Origin: a virus
Length of the DNA stretch: 42,700 nt
Direction: 5' to 3' (one strand)
Virus record (IMG/VR): IMGVR_UViG_3300031237_000012
Coordinates: 1 to 42,700 of that record
The notes below the pieces were generated by a model. That model saw only the letters and a program-made list of their open reading frames with translations. It did not search any database and was not told the origin of the DNA. The position numbers and the translations under genes are program-made. Positions within the stretch are counted from its first letter, which is position 1; every line of letters begins with the position of its first letter. Positions 28,752-36,969 of this stretch are shown piece after piece.

Positions 28752-30374
28752 CTATAATGATTGTCCTGGGACTATTGCCCAGTCGCAACTTACGAACTCT
28801 GTCGGCGCGTTAGTTGACAATTTCATGGCCAGACTGGCCGCGTAACCCATCTTCCCCACCCCAAGCCAGGAATATCTAGACACTGAAGGAGGAGACCACA
28901 AAGTAGAATCCCAGATGCCAGAATCCCAAACGTCCGTAGCCGTGGGGGCATTTGGAGCAAACCACATATTGACATCCCAAAGAGCCGTATCCCAGAAATC
29001 TACTGAAGTAGGCCCCCCAGGAGGATCGTCGAGATCAGATATTGGGTTTGGAGTAAAGTCCACCGCTATGTTCATAGTGAGGGATGGAGTGTACTGGCTA
29101 ACAAAAAGGGGGCGAACAAGATTATAGGTCTTGTTAACTCCAGTACGATCAAAGTAGTTATACGCTACTGTGAATCCACTAATGATGAAAGAGCCAGAGG
29201 ATCCATCAATGGACAAATTATCTAAGTTATTGCCGGGCTCCATGACAAATACCCTCTGAGTTTCATCAGAGAAGTATAGAGTCTTATCATGCTGTTGCAT
29301 AGTTCTGATGGGGAGATCGTACTTTGTCCAAGCCCCTGTGAGTGTGTTCATCACAAATTGAGTAGCCGGGAGGCCGCCAGTGGACGGAAAATTGACAAAC
29401 AGAGAAGTCATTGGCGGGATGTTAAGGATCTCCCAATTGGGGATCTGGCCTCGTATCGTAACGAAATCGCTGAAGGTTTGGCTGATATTCTTAGAGAGAG
29501 TATCCTCATCTCTGGATATGGCCTGAGTACCCCCCACCACCTTACTGATGGGAACTATGCCACCATTGGTGAGCATGACAACATCGCCGCCCAAGTCATC
29601 ATTCGTGCGGGCCCCTAGAGGAGCCCCCACAAAGTATCTAGCCTTGAGTTCGAACGTGGCCGCTGTGTTTGGGTCGGGGCCAATATACCCCACAATTTCT
29701 CCCTCACTGCTCTGGAACACCAGAACATCATCAAGGCCCTCACCTGAATCTATAGACCAAGTAAAGATATTCTGCAGGAACCCGCCCATGGTGAAGACCC
29801 CACCCAGATAGAACGGGGTCATAACGCCAGTGATGGCATCTGTGGGGAGATACCATGCCACCATAGAATTCTGTTCTATGAACCACAATTTCTTGTTGTA
29901 GGATCTCACTCCCACCATGATCTGTGTACTGGCCCCAGTCGTGACCATATCCGCCCAGACAGTGCCGTCATAGAGCTTGCCGACTTCAGTGCCGTTCACA
30001 GCCACTAAGTAGTTCCCAGCCACATTTGAGAAACTGGTGTGGTGGATATACCCATTGGTGAGGACTACGCTGGGGGCCGGGGCTGCCCCGGAAGTGGTGG
30101 CATCAAATATGCCGCTGTCCGTGGCCGCGAATAGTTTACTGGAGCCGGACACTCCATTATAGACCATCAGAGTCTTTACAATGGCGCCGAATCCAGTCAT
30201 CCACTCTTTGTAGCCACTACGAACTCGCAGAGATCTAGCACTCGGGTACATGTTCAGCATGTCCAGAGCGAAGGTGGGATCCATATTGGCTATAGAGTCA
30301 TAGTCATTCAGCCCCTTGGTAGGGGCCGGAATACTCTTAATTACAGCAGATCGTTGTTTGCGCTTGGCCCACAT
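28752..30374 (-). CDS. Tail nozzle/hub protein (P22 gp10-like role)
   Basis: 540 aa, beta-rich, with repeated WD- and Gly-Asn-type turns and the opening IPAPTKGLNDYDSIANMDPTFA. This opening and the size fit the nozzle (stabilisation) proteins of podoviruses, which close the head after DNA packaging. The C-terminus has two near-repeated WD segments (DVWDSGIWDSTLW). Coupled to the adaptor gene (TGATG). Confidence 0.8.
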   Translation of the reverse strand: MWAKRKQRSAVIKSIPAPTKGLNDYDSIANMDPTFALDMLNMYPSARSLRVRSGYKEWMTGFGAIVKTLMVYNGVSGSSKLFAATDSGIFDATTSGAAPAPSVVLTNGYIHHTSFSNVAGNYLVAVNGTEVGKLYDGTVWADMVTTGASTQIMVGVRSYNKKLWFIEQNSMVAWYLPTDAITGVMTPFYLGGVFTMGGFLQNIFTWSIDSGEGLDDVLVFQSSEGEIVGYIGPDPNTAATFELKARYFVGAPLGARTNDDLGGDVVMLTNGGIVPISKVVGGTQAISRDEDTLSKNISQTFSDFVTIRGQIPNWEILNIPPMTSLFVNFPSTGGLPATQFVMNTLTGAWTKYDLPIRTMQQHDKTLYFSDETQRVFVMEPGNNLDNLSIDGSSGSFIISGFTVAYNYFDRTGVNKTYNLVRPLFVSQYTPSLTMNIAVDFTPNPISDLDDPPGGPTSVDFWDTALWDVNMWFAPNAPTATDVWDSGIWDSTLWSPPSVSRYSWLGVGKMGYAASLAMKLSTNAPTEFVSCDWAIVPGQSL

Positions 30375-31087
30375 CAGACCCCCCAGCTTCCGTCAGGAAC
30401 GTTGCTAGTATCAATGTAGTGGAATCCGTCAGTGCCACTCAGCTGGATTACTGGAGCGCCTTGATCCTGGCCCTTCTGCGCCTGCAATTGGAAATTGTAC
30501 TCCGACGCCAGTTGAGTAGTATCAAACCCTTTGGCCGCCCATATCCTCAACTTGAGCCCTGACACCATAAGCCGATCATCAAACAGCACCACATCAGACC
30601 CGGCTGTGATAGAACTCTTAGGGGTATTGGTTTCATCAAGAAGCCAATTCTTCTTTATATAGAAGAACGCGAACTCTTCCCCAGCGCCGGGCACAGGAAA
30701 GATAGTGAAGTTGTCATCCAGAATTCTGTATCGGAAATAGACCCCTACGCTGACTATGCCGTACTGAGTCCATCCCCACTGCTGAGGAGAGAGTGGGCCA
30801 ATCATGGGTCTCTTGTTATTGAGAGCCCATTCGGTTTGATTTACTATTCTGCCGAAATCAGACGGCATGGGGAATGCAGTGGTGGAGCTATCCCCAGTGT
30901 AATTGGCCGTCTCCATAAGGAACTGCCAGTCATGTACGGCCACAGCATCTTGCCCCAAGCTCTGCAAGAGAGCCAGAGCTTGGGCCACATTCTGCTCTTG
31001 GTTAGTCACGCCCACCGTGCCGGACTGGATGCCCAGCTCTCCTAGGGCTCTGTCTATAATGACTTGTACAGTGGCCCTAGTCGCCAT
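30374..31087 (-). CDS. Head-tail adaptor protein
   Basis: 237 aa. Helical N-terminus (IDRALGELGIQSG ... QALALLQSLGQDAVAVHDWQFL), then beta segments, and a helical C-terminus ending in a GFHYIDTS extension. Size and pattern match podovirus adaptors (P22 gp4 / T7 tail tubular A type) that join portal and nozzle. Start lies downstream of a terminator at 31103-31135. Confidence 0.75.
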   Translation of the reverse strand: MATRATVQVIIDRALGELGIQSGTVGVTNQEQNVAQALALLQSLGQDAVAVHDWQFLMETANYTGDSSTTAFPMPSDFGRIVNQTEWALNNKRPMIGPLSPQQWGWTQYGIVSVGVYFRYRILDDNFTIFPVPGAGEEFAFFYIKKNWLLDETNTPKSSITAGSDVVLFDDRLMVSGLKLRIWAAKGFDTTQLASEYNFQLQAQKGQDQGAPVIQLSGTDGFHYIDTSNVPDGSWGV

Positions 31088-31102
31088 TTATCCTACTCCC
31101 AT

Positions 31103-31135
31103 AAAACGCGCCTTGATCGGTGCGGGTCAAGGCGC
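31103..31135 (-). terminator. Intrinsic terminator inside the late operon
   Basis: A 9-bp stem GCGCCTTGA (31108-31116) / TCAAGGCGC (31127-31135), followed on the minus strand by GTTTTAT. A 14-bp palindrome GGGGAAATTTCCCC (31137-31150) lies just before it. It separates head genes from tail genes and probably lowers tail gene expression. Confidence 0.65.
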
Positions 31136-31154
31136 TGGGGAAATTTCCCCTAAA

Positions 31155-31727
31155 TCACTTAGCAGCTTTTTGAGACTCTTTGAGGAGCTTGTTCTGCTCC
31201 AAGAGCTCCGCCAGCTGAACTTTCATCTGCTCCATTTGGAGCATAACTTCTGCCATCGGGGCCGCCTTATCGGCTGCTGCGATGGATTCCTTGGCCTTGC
31301 GACGCATGTCGTACATGCCAGCAAAGCGAGAACATGTGTTATCATCCACATTGGCGAGTTGCTCTAGCGTATGGATGTGCAGATAAGCGAACTCAGCCTT
31401 CTGAGAATGGGTGAGCCAAGGGATCTCAGTGAGAGGAGTCCCAATCAGCTGCTCGCCCTCGGCTTCCTTGTCGCGGCAGAAAATTTCGTACTGGCGGCGG
31501 AACCGCTGCTTGTCTTCACTAGTCGCTTTCCGCTTGACAATGTTGTTCGCATTGCCTGCTGCGATGATTTCCACAAACTCCTTACCGTCGAAGATGGGGC
31601 GCCCAGCTTTGGCCGAGGCCTCCTCATCATGCACCATAAGGGTATAGAATCTTGCGTGGACCCCAGCGTCAGCCGCGAACCGGCCCTTCATGAAGTCATC
31701 TTCACCAAAAACATCTGCGTTGCTCAT
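31155..31727 (-). CDS. 190-aa virion-associated protein with C-terminal coiled coil
   Basis: Central helix-hairpin-like segment (LEQLANVDDNTCSRFAGMYDMRRKA) and a C-terminal coiled coil (about 155-190: VMLQMEQMKVQLAELLEQNKLL). A protein of this style is often seen between coat and adaptor genes in this type of podovirus. Its role in head assembly is inferred. Confidence 0.65.
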   Translation of the reverse strand: MSNADVFGEDDFMKGRFAADAGVHARFYTLMVHDEEASAKAGRPIFDGKEFVEIIAAGNANNIVKRKATSEDKQRFRRQYEIFCRDKEAEGEQLIGTPLTEIPWLTHSQKAEFAYLHIHTLEQLANVDDNTCSRFAGMYDMRRKAKESIAAADKAAPMAEVMLQMEQMKVQLAELLEQNKLLKESQKAAK

Positions 31728-31759
31728 AGCACACCTATATAGTTAAAGTCAATGAATTA

Positions 31760-32002
31760 TTATGAGAATGCCAACATGTTTTCCATTTCTACGGCCGATG
31801 GAAAATCAGTCTGAAACTGGGCATTAGTGACCGCAGCGTTCATAGTGATCTTTACGGTCAGGCCGTCTGGGTAGAAGGAATAGGCCACTTTGACAGTGGT
31901 AGGGGCTCCAGCAAATCCGCCCGCGAACACTGTGTAGGTGGAAGATCCCAGCACACCAGTAAGAGTTTTGAAATCATTGTAGCCGATAACTGTGATAATC
32001 AT
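31760..32002 (-). CDS. 80-aa hypothetical head protein
   Basis: Small beta-rich protein (VAYSFYPDGLTVKITMNAAV), with no membrane segment. It lies between the decoration-like protein and the coiled-coil protein. A hairpin with a T-containing tail (32021-32036) is in its leader. Function unknown. Confidence 0.55.
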   Translation of the reverse strand: MIITVIGYNDFKTLTGVLGSSTYTVFAGGFAGAPTTVKVAYSFYPDGLTVKITMNAAVTNAQFQTDFPSAVEMENMLAFS

Positions 32003-32010
32003 CGTTTATA

Positions 32011-32036
32011 CCGAAAAGGTGCCCCATCCTTGGGGC
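32011..32036 (-). terminator. Hairpin, possible partial terminator
   Basis: GCCCCA (32021-32026) / TGGGGC (32031-32036), followed on the minus strand by ACCTTTTCGG. Short stem and imperfect T tract, so partial termination is likely. Lies downstream of the coat and decoration genes. Confidence 0.5.
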
Positions 32037-32055
32037 GGTTGGCGCTGGTCGTTCG

Positions 32056-32595
32056 TTACGCGGTAATCGCTGGGCCTACATGAGGCCAGTTGAGAGTTAC
32101 CGAGCCAGTGGTGGAGTTGACAGCAGACAGGTAGACGCCCATTACTGGGAGAGAACCTACTGCCACCAAATCATCCAGAGCACCAGCAGTGCCGCTAAGG
32201 GATACTACCGTTTTGACTGCCGTGGCCGCCACTACCAGACAAGTGGTGAAGCCATACACCTGAACCCAGCCGAAGCCCCCAGCAGCGAGGGTGCCCTTGG
32301 CCACCCCGATACGCTTGCCAGCACCAGCACCAGTCGCGCCGTTGGTGGCAGTGGCAGATACCACATCGAAGGCCTCATCGATGAGTACTACGTGTCCCGC
32401 AGTGGTGCCAGCAGCGGACTTGCAGTACACATAGATAGAAGGGCCGAGGTTAGCTCCAGCGGTAGAGCCAGTGGTGCCCATGGGTGCGGTGTACAGCGTG
32501 GGGGCTCCGGCGTTTGCGCCCAGAGTACCCAAAATGAACGCTCCGCCCTCGGTAGCTGTTTTGACCAAGGTTGGGTCAATTCCCATCTCGTACAT
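32056..32595 (-). CDS. Capsid decoration-like protein
   Basis: 179 aa. The start at 32595 has AGGAG upstream and follows the coat stop by 35 nt; the longer frame enters the coat gene. Rich in Gly/Ala/Thr/Val with alternating beta strands (GTTAGHVVLIDEAFDVVSAT, GFGWVQVYGFTTCLVVAAT), like head-decoration or stabilisation proteins. The position directly behind the coat gene supports this. Confidence 0.65.
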   Translation of the reverse strand: MYEMGIDPTLVKTATEGGAFILGTLGANAGAPTLYTAPMGTTGSTAGANLGPSIYVYCKSAAGTTAGHVVLIDEAFDVVSATATNGATGAGAGKRIGVAKGTLAAGGFGWVQVYGFTTCLVVAATAVKTVVSLSGTAGALDDLVAVGSLPVMGVYLSAVNSTTGSVTLNWPHVGPAITA

Positions 32596-32630
32596 GATTG
32601 CTCTCCTGTTAAAGGGGACAACGAGCTCGC

Positions 32631-33605
32631 TTACGCGAACTCGATGCGGCCTTGGAATTGGGCACCGGAGCAGGTCAGGTTCCCCGCCCATGCAAGAATC
32701 TGCACTTCGGCGTCTTGGTTGATGGAATAGCGCTTGTTAGGGCTCAGCGGCACAAAGTTGCGGGCGCTGTGTGGGCGGAAGTGCAGATACTTCGTGTTGA
32801 GGAAGTACATGGTGTTCGCCGCACCGAAGCCACCGATACCACCATCCAGGACCATATCAGCATCCATGAATTTGACGGTTGGGAAGCCGAACCCGGCTTC
32901 ACCAGATCCGTCAGTGGCAGTGAAGCGTTGCAGAGCACTCAAGAGGCCGACATAGGTCGCCCAGGAGAGGGAGTCTGCCACGATAAGATCTGGACGATCC
33001 ATACCGCGAACCAGACGAGTCCACAGGGTGTTCATGTTGGCGAGCATGTTGGTGTAGTTGCCCGGATCGATGGACTGGGTACGCCAGAATGCCCAAGTAG
33101 TCCGGTCGATGCCGCCGTAGACGTTAGTCTGGGAAGCGGTCACGGTGTTTGGGATCGCAGCGTTCAGGCCGGTGATTTCCTTACCACCGAAGCCTGTGCC
33201 ATCAGCATAGATGCCGCCAGCGATCAAGTTCTGCATGGTGGATTCGGCGACGTCTACACGAGAGGTCAGCAAATCGATCATCTGCTCTGGGCCAGCGTTC
33301 TGGAGTTGTTCCAGGCCGCTGATTACTACCGGGCATGCCGCCTGCTTGATGTCGAACTGCGCGGCAGTGAGGACATCCTGTGCGTTCACTGGCAGGAGAT
33401 CATAACCGCTGTAGAACCCGGCGTTGCCGTTTTCAGCAAAGCTCAGTTCTTCGTAAATGAGACGACCGCCGCTGAATGGGCGGGCTTTGCCTTTCTGCTT
33501 CATACGAGACAGAAGAGCATTGTTCTTGGTAACGTTATCCGCGATTTTACGGGAACGTTTCTCGATGGTTGTAGCGATGATATCGCTTACGTTCGGGAAG
33601 GCCAT
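32631..33605 (-). CDS. Major capsid protein
   Basis: 324 aa from the ATG at 33605, with AGGTG 6 nt upstream. N-terminus MAFPNVSDIIATTIEKRSRKIADNV is the typical helical arm; the middle has SGGRLIYEELSF, a loop, and the P-domain-like EQMIDLLTSRVDVAESTMQNLI; the end has NFVPLSPNKR. HK97-type fold is expected. It has its own promoter (33700-33728) and a structured leader. Its size and order (after scaffold) fit a podovirus coat. Confidence 0.88.
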   Translation of the reverse strand: MAFPNVSDIIATTIEKRSRKIADNVTKNNALLSRMKQKGKARPFSGGRLIYEELSFAENGNAGFYSGYDLLPVNAQDVLTAAQFDIKQAACPVVISGLEQLQNAGPEQMIDLLTSRVDVAESTMQNLIAGGIYADGTGFGGKEITGLNAAIPNTVTASQTNVYGGIDRTTWAFWRTQSIDPGNYTNMLANMNTLWTRLVRGMDRPDLIVADSLSWATYVGLLSALQRFTATDGSGEAGFGFPTVKFMDADMVLDGGIGGFGAANTMYFLNTKYLHFRPHSARNFVPLSPNKRYSINQDAEVQILAWAGNLTCSGAQFQGRIEFA

Positions 33606-33608
33606 TTG

Positions 33609-33656
33609 GCTCACCTCTAAAGAGTTGGTTGATGCCTTGTCTCGTACGAGGTGAGC
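33609..33656 (-). promoter_or_regulatory. Coat-gene leader that can hide its ribosome binding site
   Basis: On the mRNA, GCTCACCTC (33656-33648) is a perfect 9-bp complement of GAGGTGAGC (33617-33609), which holds the Shine-Dalgarno of the coat gene. The loop is 30 nt. The upstream arm also overlaps a smaller hairpin (CTCGTACGAG), so two folds may compete. Confidence 0.6.
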
Positions 33657-33661
33657 TCGTC

Positions 33662-33684
33662 GGATCTGTGGTTAGCACAGATCC
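33662..33684. other. Hairpin at 5' end of coat mRNA
   Basis: A 9-bp perfect stem (GGATCTGTG at 33662-33670 with CACAGATCC at 33676-33684), 5-nt loop. It lies at the 5' end of the transcript from P33.7 and may protect the mRNA from decay. Confidence 0.55.
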
Positions 33685-33699
33685 ATGGGACTTGGGTGT

Positions 33700-33728
33700 A
33701 TAGTACCACTGTTCTACAGCTGATGCAA
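33700..33728 (-). promoter_or_regulatory. Leftward promoter P33.7 for coat genes
   Basis: Minus strand: -35 TTGCAT (33728-33723), 17-bp spacer, -10 TACTAT (33705-33700). It lies between the holin and coat genes. An AGTGGTAC variant of the operator motif overlaps the -10. Confidence 0.7.
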
Positions 33729-33730
33729 AT

Positions 33731-34165
33731 TTATTTTCCGGGCCCCCGCACTCCCTTTACGGCCTCAAAGGTCTTGCCGCCAGTATAGCCCAGATATCCC
33801 ACAGTGAAGGTGTACCACAGAGCCTCTGGGATAGCATTGAAGCCTTTAGTGACATTCATGAAGAAGAGGTCCATCTTTTCTGGGTAGATCACCCCAATCA
33901 AGGGAGCTGCCACCACCATAAATGCTACTATTGCGTAGAAGAGATACAGGAAAGACGGCCTAGCTCTGCTAGTCCACGGATCTTGACTGTTGGCCTCCGC
34001 CACAATGGAGGACATCTGGAGCTGGAGCTCATTCAGACGCCCATTTTGATCCATCTCCATAAGCTTCAGCTGAGCCTCAGCATTGGCCACTGGATCTGGA
34101 ATGAGTTTATCGATTAGGGACTTGCCCAAATCAAACAACCCTGCGGCGACTACTACTGGAATCAT
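33731..34165 (-). CDS. Holin, 3TM-superfamily type
   Basis: 144 aa from the ATG at 34165, coupled to the upstream stop (ATGA). N-terminal amphipathic/hydrophobic helix (VVVAAGLFDLGKSLIDKL), a charged coiled segment (NAEAQLKLMEMDQNGRL), then two membrane helices (about 75-98 and 115-135). This layout fits the phage holin family with three transmembrane segments. With the endolysin at 35.0-35.5 kb it forms the lysis cassette. Confidence 0.72.
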   Translation of the reverse strand: MIPVVVAAGLFDLGKSLIDKLIPDPVANAEAQLKLMEMDQNGRLNELQLQMSSIVAEANSQDPWTSRARPSFLYLFYAIVAFMVVAAPLIGVIYPEKMDLFFMNVTKGFNAIPEALWYTFTVGYLGYTGGKTFEAVKGVRGPGK

Positions 34166-34737
34166 GGGAGTGGTCCTGTGAGTGGGAGATCGGGGGCACC
34201 CTCGTACCAAGTCAGGGCGCCGGTTACAGACTGAGCGGTGCCATCTCCATTGGTAGTTCTTTGAAGATATACAGTGTTTGGTCTCAACTCTCGCTCAATG
34301 CCTTGTGTAGAGTACGTACTGATCTGAACGTTGCCGATGCCACTTGAGCCTATCTCGTATGTTGGGGCCCCGAACTCAGTTCCTGGGGATGAGACGGTAG
34401 CCCCGCTTATGACCTGAACCGTGGTGTCCACAGGGTTAATGTCATTCAAATTGAATGGAGTTACTGGAGTTCCTCCGGTATAGGAAGGATCTCTATACAC
34501 CCTAGTGGTCAGGAACACCCCATTAAACTTGATTGTTCTGCCCTTAATTATGACCGGCTTACTTCCTGTAATGAATATTACGTCAAGATTAGCCCCGGCA
34601 GCTAGACTAGTGACTGGACTAGAGATCTCAAATTGAACACCGTTTTTGACGTTAGCTTCAGTGTAATTTTGAATAGTGGTGGCTCTCGTACCCGAAAACA
34701 GCCCATCAGGCAGTCCAGGCCAGACTTCTCTTGCCAT
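34162..34737 (-). CDS. 191-aa virion protein, beta-rich
   Basis: Start has GGAGAGCAAT just before the ATG, a leader also used by the decoration-like and fibre genes. Thr/Gly/Val-rich beta protein without signal or membrane segment. The composition is like head fibres or decoration domains. Placed between lysis genes. Function unknown. Confidence 0.6.
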   Translation of the reverse strand: MAREVWPGLPDGLFSGTRATTIQNYTEANVKNGVQFEISSPVTSLAAGANLDVIFITGSKPVIIKGRTIKFNGVFLTTRVYRDPSYTGGTPVTPFNLNDINPVDTTVQVISGATVSSPGTEFGAPTYEIGSSGIGNVQISTYSTQGIERELRPNTVYLQRTTNGDGTAQSVTGALTWYEGAPDLPLTGPLP

Positions 34738-34746
34738 ATTGCTCTC

Positions 34747-35004
34747 CTATGGGGGTAGCGTCCCCATCGCTCCATTCCATGTCTGGGTACTGCTAGCTCC
34801 CTGTACAATCGCCCACTGCAATTGCACTCCCTCTAAAGTGGTGTTTGTGAACCCCTGCTGACTTCCGTACCTAATCCATAAATCATTTAGGGAGTCAGCG
34901 GAAGTGGCCCCCACTACTACAGTCAGCAAATATTGCTTAGTCTTATCGTGAAGGCTGCCGGTGAACCCACGATTAGTGAGCCATCTATTGAGGGAGTCAT
35001 TCAT
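34747..35004 (-). CDS. 85-aa hypothetical late protein
   Basis: Short helix (LNDLWIRYGSQQGFTN) between beta-like ends. This segment is common in small structural phage proteins of unknown function that lie near fibre or virion genes. It overlaps the endolysin stop (ATGA). Confidence 0.58.
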   Translation of the reverse strand: MNDSLNRWLTNRGFTGSLHDKTKQYLLTVVVGATSADSLNDLWIRYGSQQGFTNTTLEGVQLQWAIVQGASSTQTWNGAMGTLPP

Positions 35005-35549
35005 ACGAGCACCCTATTCTTCAGCCATCCGTACACGAATCTCTCATTCTTGGGGGAAGTTTCTGCTAGCTCCAGATATCTAGCTCCTTGCAGACAATTA
35101 AGAGCTCTCAGGATGACTACTTCTCCCTCATCACTCCTGTAATCTAGATACTTCTTAAGAGCTTTAACAGTGTTAGGGCCAACTTTCCCGTCCACAACAA
35201 TATCCGGATAGATTCTGGAGCCATCATTCAGGGCGTTTAGACTAGTCTGAAGAAATCTGGACGCCCAAGTTTCGCCCATGTTTACCGCTGTATCTACCAA
35301 CTCCGCTAGTATTCTATTGCTGAGGGCAGCTATCGGCTCGAAGCCTGAATTGGATACGAATCTGCGATAGTAAAGATCAAAGGCGGTTTGGCGATCCAGT
35401 GTTCTCACATCCCCGAACCACCCCATAGCTCTCAGGGCTTTCTTGGTCCAGCCCCACTTGGTGGGGCCCCCGCTATCCAGCGGGTCATCCGTGTATTTCT
35501 CTCCCTCTGTGATGAGCACTTCATTGATTATGTCATCTACAGTCTTCAT
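35001..35549 (-). CDS. Endolysin, glycoside hydrolase 108 type
   Basis: 182 aa. The N-terminal motif ITEGEKYTDDPLDSGGPTKWGWT matches the GH108 active site (catalytic Glu15), as in lysozyme-like phage endolysins. The second half (PDIVVDGKVGPNTVKALKKYL) is the associated peptidoglycan-binding region. Cytoplasmic, with no signal peptide, so it needs the holin. Confidence 0.88.
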   Translation of the reverse strand: MKTVDDIINEVLITEGEKYTDDPLDSGGPTKWGWTKKALRAMGWFGDVRTLDRQTAFDLYYRRFVSNSGFEPIAALSNRILAELVDTAVNMGETWASRFLQTSLNALNDGSRIYPDIVVDGKVGPNTVKALKKYLDYRSDEGEVVILRALNCLQGARYLELAETSPKNERFVYGWLKNRVLV

Positions 35550-35875
35550 TGGAAGAACCCCTTAAGGACTGGGAGCAGGTTAATGATCACCACGATAGCA
35601 GACAAAGTGATGGCCACCCCCTTACCCCAGGATTTTATAGACGCTATATCCGCCTTGACGCCCGATACCCCAGATGTCATGACTTCCTTCATCTCTTCCA
35701 TATTGGATTCAATTTTAGCCACATCAGAACCGATATTCTTCACTACCGGCTCCAGGTTGGCCACCCTAATGGGGAGGTTGTGAGAGTCCAACGTCTCCGC
35801 CCTAAACTTTAGAGTGTGAATTTCTTGTTCGAGGCGACTGAGTCGCTGATAAATTTCAGTATCTTCAGTCGCCAT
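35546..35875 (-). CDS. XhlA-like membrane-anchored coiled-coil protein
   Basis: 109 aa. Long coiled coil (about 8-75), then one C-terminal membrane helix (ITLSAIVVIINLLPVL). This is the layout of XhlA-type lysis-associated proteins; it overlaps the endolysin gene by 4 nt. It probably works with endolysin and holin. Confidence 0.65.
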   Translation of the reverse strand: MATEDTEIYQRLSRLEQEIHTLKFRAETLDSHNLPIRVANLEPVVKNIGSDVAKIESNMEEMKEVMTSGVSGVKADIASIKSWGKGVAITLSAIVVIINLLPVLKGFFQ

Positions 35876-35901
35876 GTGCTCATCCCCTTCCTATCAGTCG
35901 G

Positions 35902-36969
35902 TTACACTCGGCCGCCAGCTTGCGCGGCAGCTTTGCGGACAGTAGTTTCGAGATCATCTTCATCATCGAAATCGGAACTACTGGTTTCAGCAGAATTTGA
36001 AGAAGTGCCAGTTAACTTGGCCGCTGCTTTCTGCTTATCTGACAGAACAGGCTTAGTGCTCCGCTCTGTAATGATCGTGAAGACGTCTGTGTTCATTCTG
36101 CAAGCCTTGTCATAGGCATCCTGCAGACTAGTCGCACGGCCGCCCTCTAGCAAGACAGCCATGTCTTCTCTCACATCTTCGAAGAACTCTTTATCCTTGC
36201 GGAATTCATCGATGGCCTTCTGATTGGCCTCTTCCTGCGAAGTTTGTTGATTGGTCTGGAACTTTTGACGGAATTCTCTAGCCTCGTCCAATTCCTTCTG
36301 GACTTCTGGTGGGATGGAGCTCTGACGCTGATTCAGAGAAGGGTGAGGAATAACTTCCTGCCCCATCGCGTCATTAATGATCTTACGTAAGGGAATTCCG
36401 TACCCCTCCGCGATCTCAACAAGCGAAGAAAATCTTTCCTCGGCTGTCCCAGTACGCAGACGTCGTTCAGCCTGCATAACGTTGCCGATATACTGGCCGG
36501 GATCTGTCTTGTTGTCAAAGGCCTCTTTAATGAAGGGCTCAAGAGTCTGCGCGAATTGGGTGTACGGGGCCATCTGGTCTTGGATCTGCCGGATGCCTTT
36601 GATGGAGTCTTCTTCACGACGTAAGATCTCCTTACGGGCCTCTTCTGGTAGAGCGGCCCAATGCTCACGGGCTTTAGGAGTCCAACTAGATGGGGCTTTG
36701 TCCTGAGACAGGATTTTATCAGGATCGCCACCCAAAGGCTCCTGAACTGGCTCTTTAGCCTGCTCCTTGGTTGGCTCTACCTTCTCTTCCTTGACTGGTT
36801 CTACTTTCTCTTCCTTGGTCGGCTCTTCCTTAGTCTTGAATTTGCCGTCTGCATCACGCTCTTGCGTGGTGGGTTCGAGCTTTTCTACAGCCCCAGAAAC
36901 TGAGGCATCTTTAGCCTCTAATTCACTGATGGCTGCTGCCATGTCTTCCTGAATAGTCGTCTCAGTCAT
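35902..36969 (-). CDS. Scaffolding protein
   Basis: 355 aa from the ATG at 36969, where AGGTG lies 10 nt upstream. Very charged and helical; residues about 47-75 hold KEEKVEP-type repeats, and the C-terminus has an acidic stretch (SSSDFDDEDDLE) followed by a basic end. Position between portal and coat and a Gln-rich coiled coil (about 235-270) fit a head scaffold that is removed after assembly. Confidence 0.78.
   Translation of the reverse strand: MTETTIQEDMAAAISELEAKDASVSGAVEKLEPTTQERDADGKFKTKEEPTKEEKVEPVKEEKVEPTKEQAKEPVQEPLGGDPDKILSQDKAPSSWTPKAREHWAALPEEARKEILRREEDSIKGIRQIQDQMAPYTQFAQTLEPFIKEAFDNKTDPGQYIGNVMQAERRLRTGTAEERFSSLVEIAEGYGIPLRKIINDAMGQEVIPHPSLNQRQSSIPPEVQKELDEAREFRQKFQTNQQTSQEEANQKAIDEFRKDKEFFEDVREDMAVLLEGGRATSLQDAYDKACRMNTDVFTIITERSTKPVLSDKQKAAAKLTGTSSNSAETSSSDFDDEDDLETTVRKAAAQAGGRV

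Noticed and set aside
32652-33620. 322-codon plus-strand frame opposite the coat gene
   Set aside because: The coat gene is clear and the frame is a by-product of its codon use; no plus-strand promoter or ribosome binding site.
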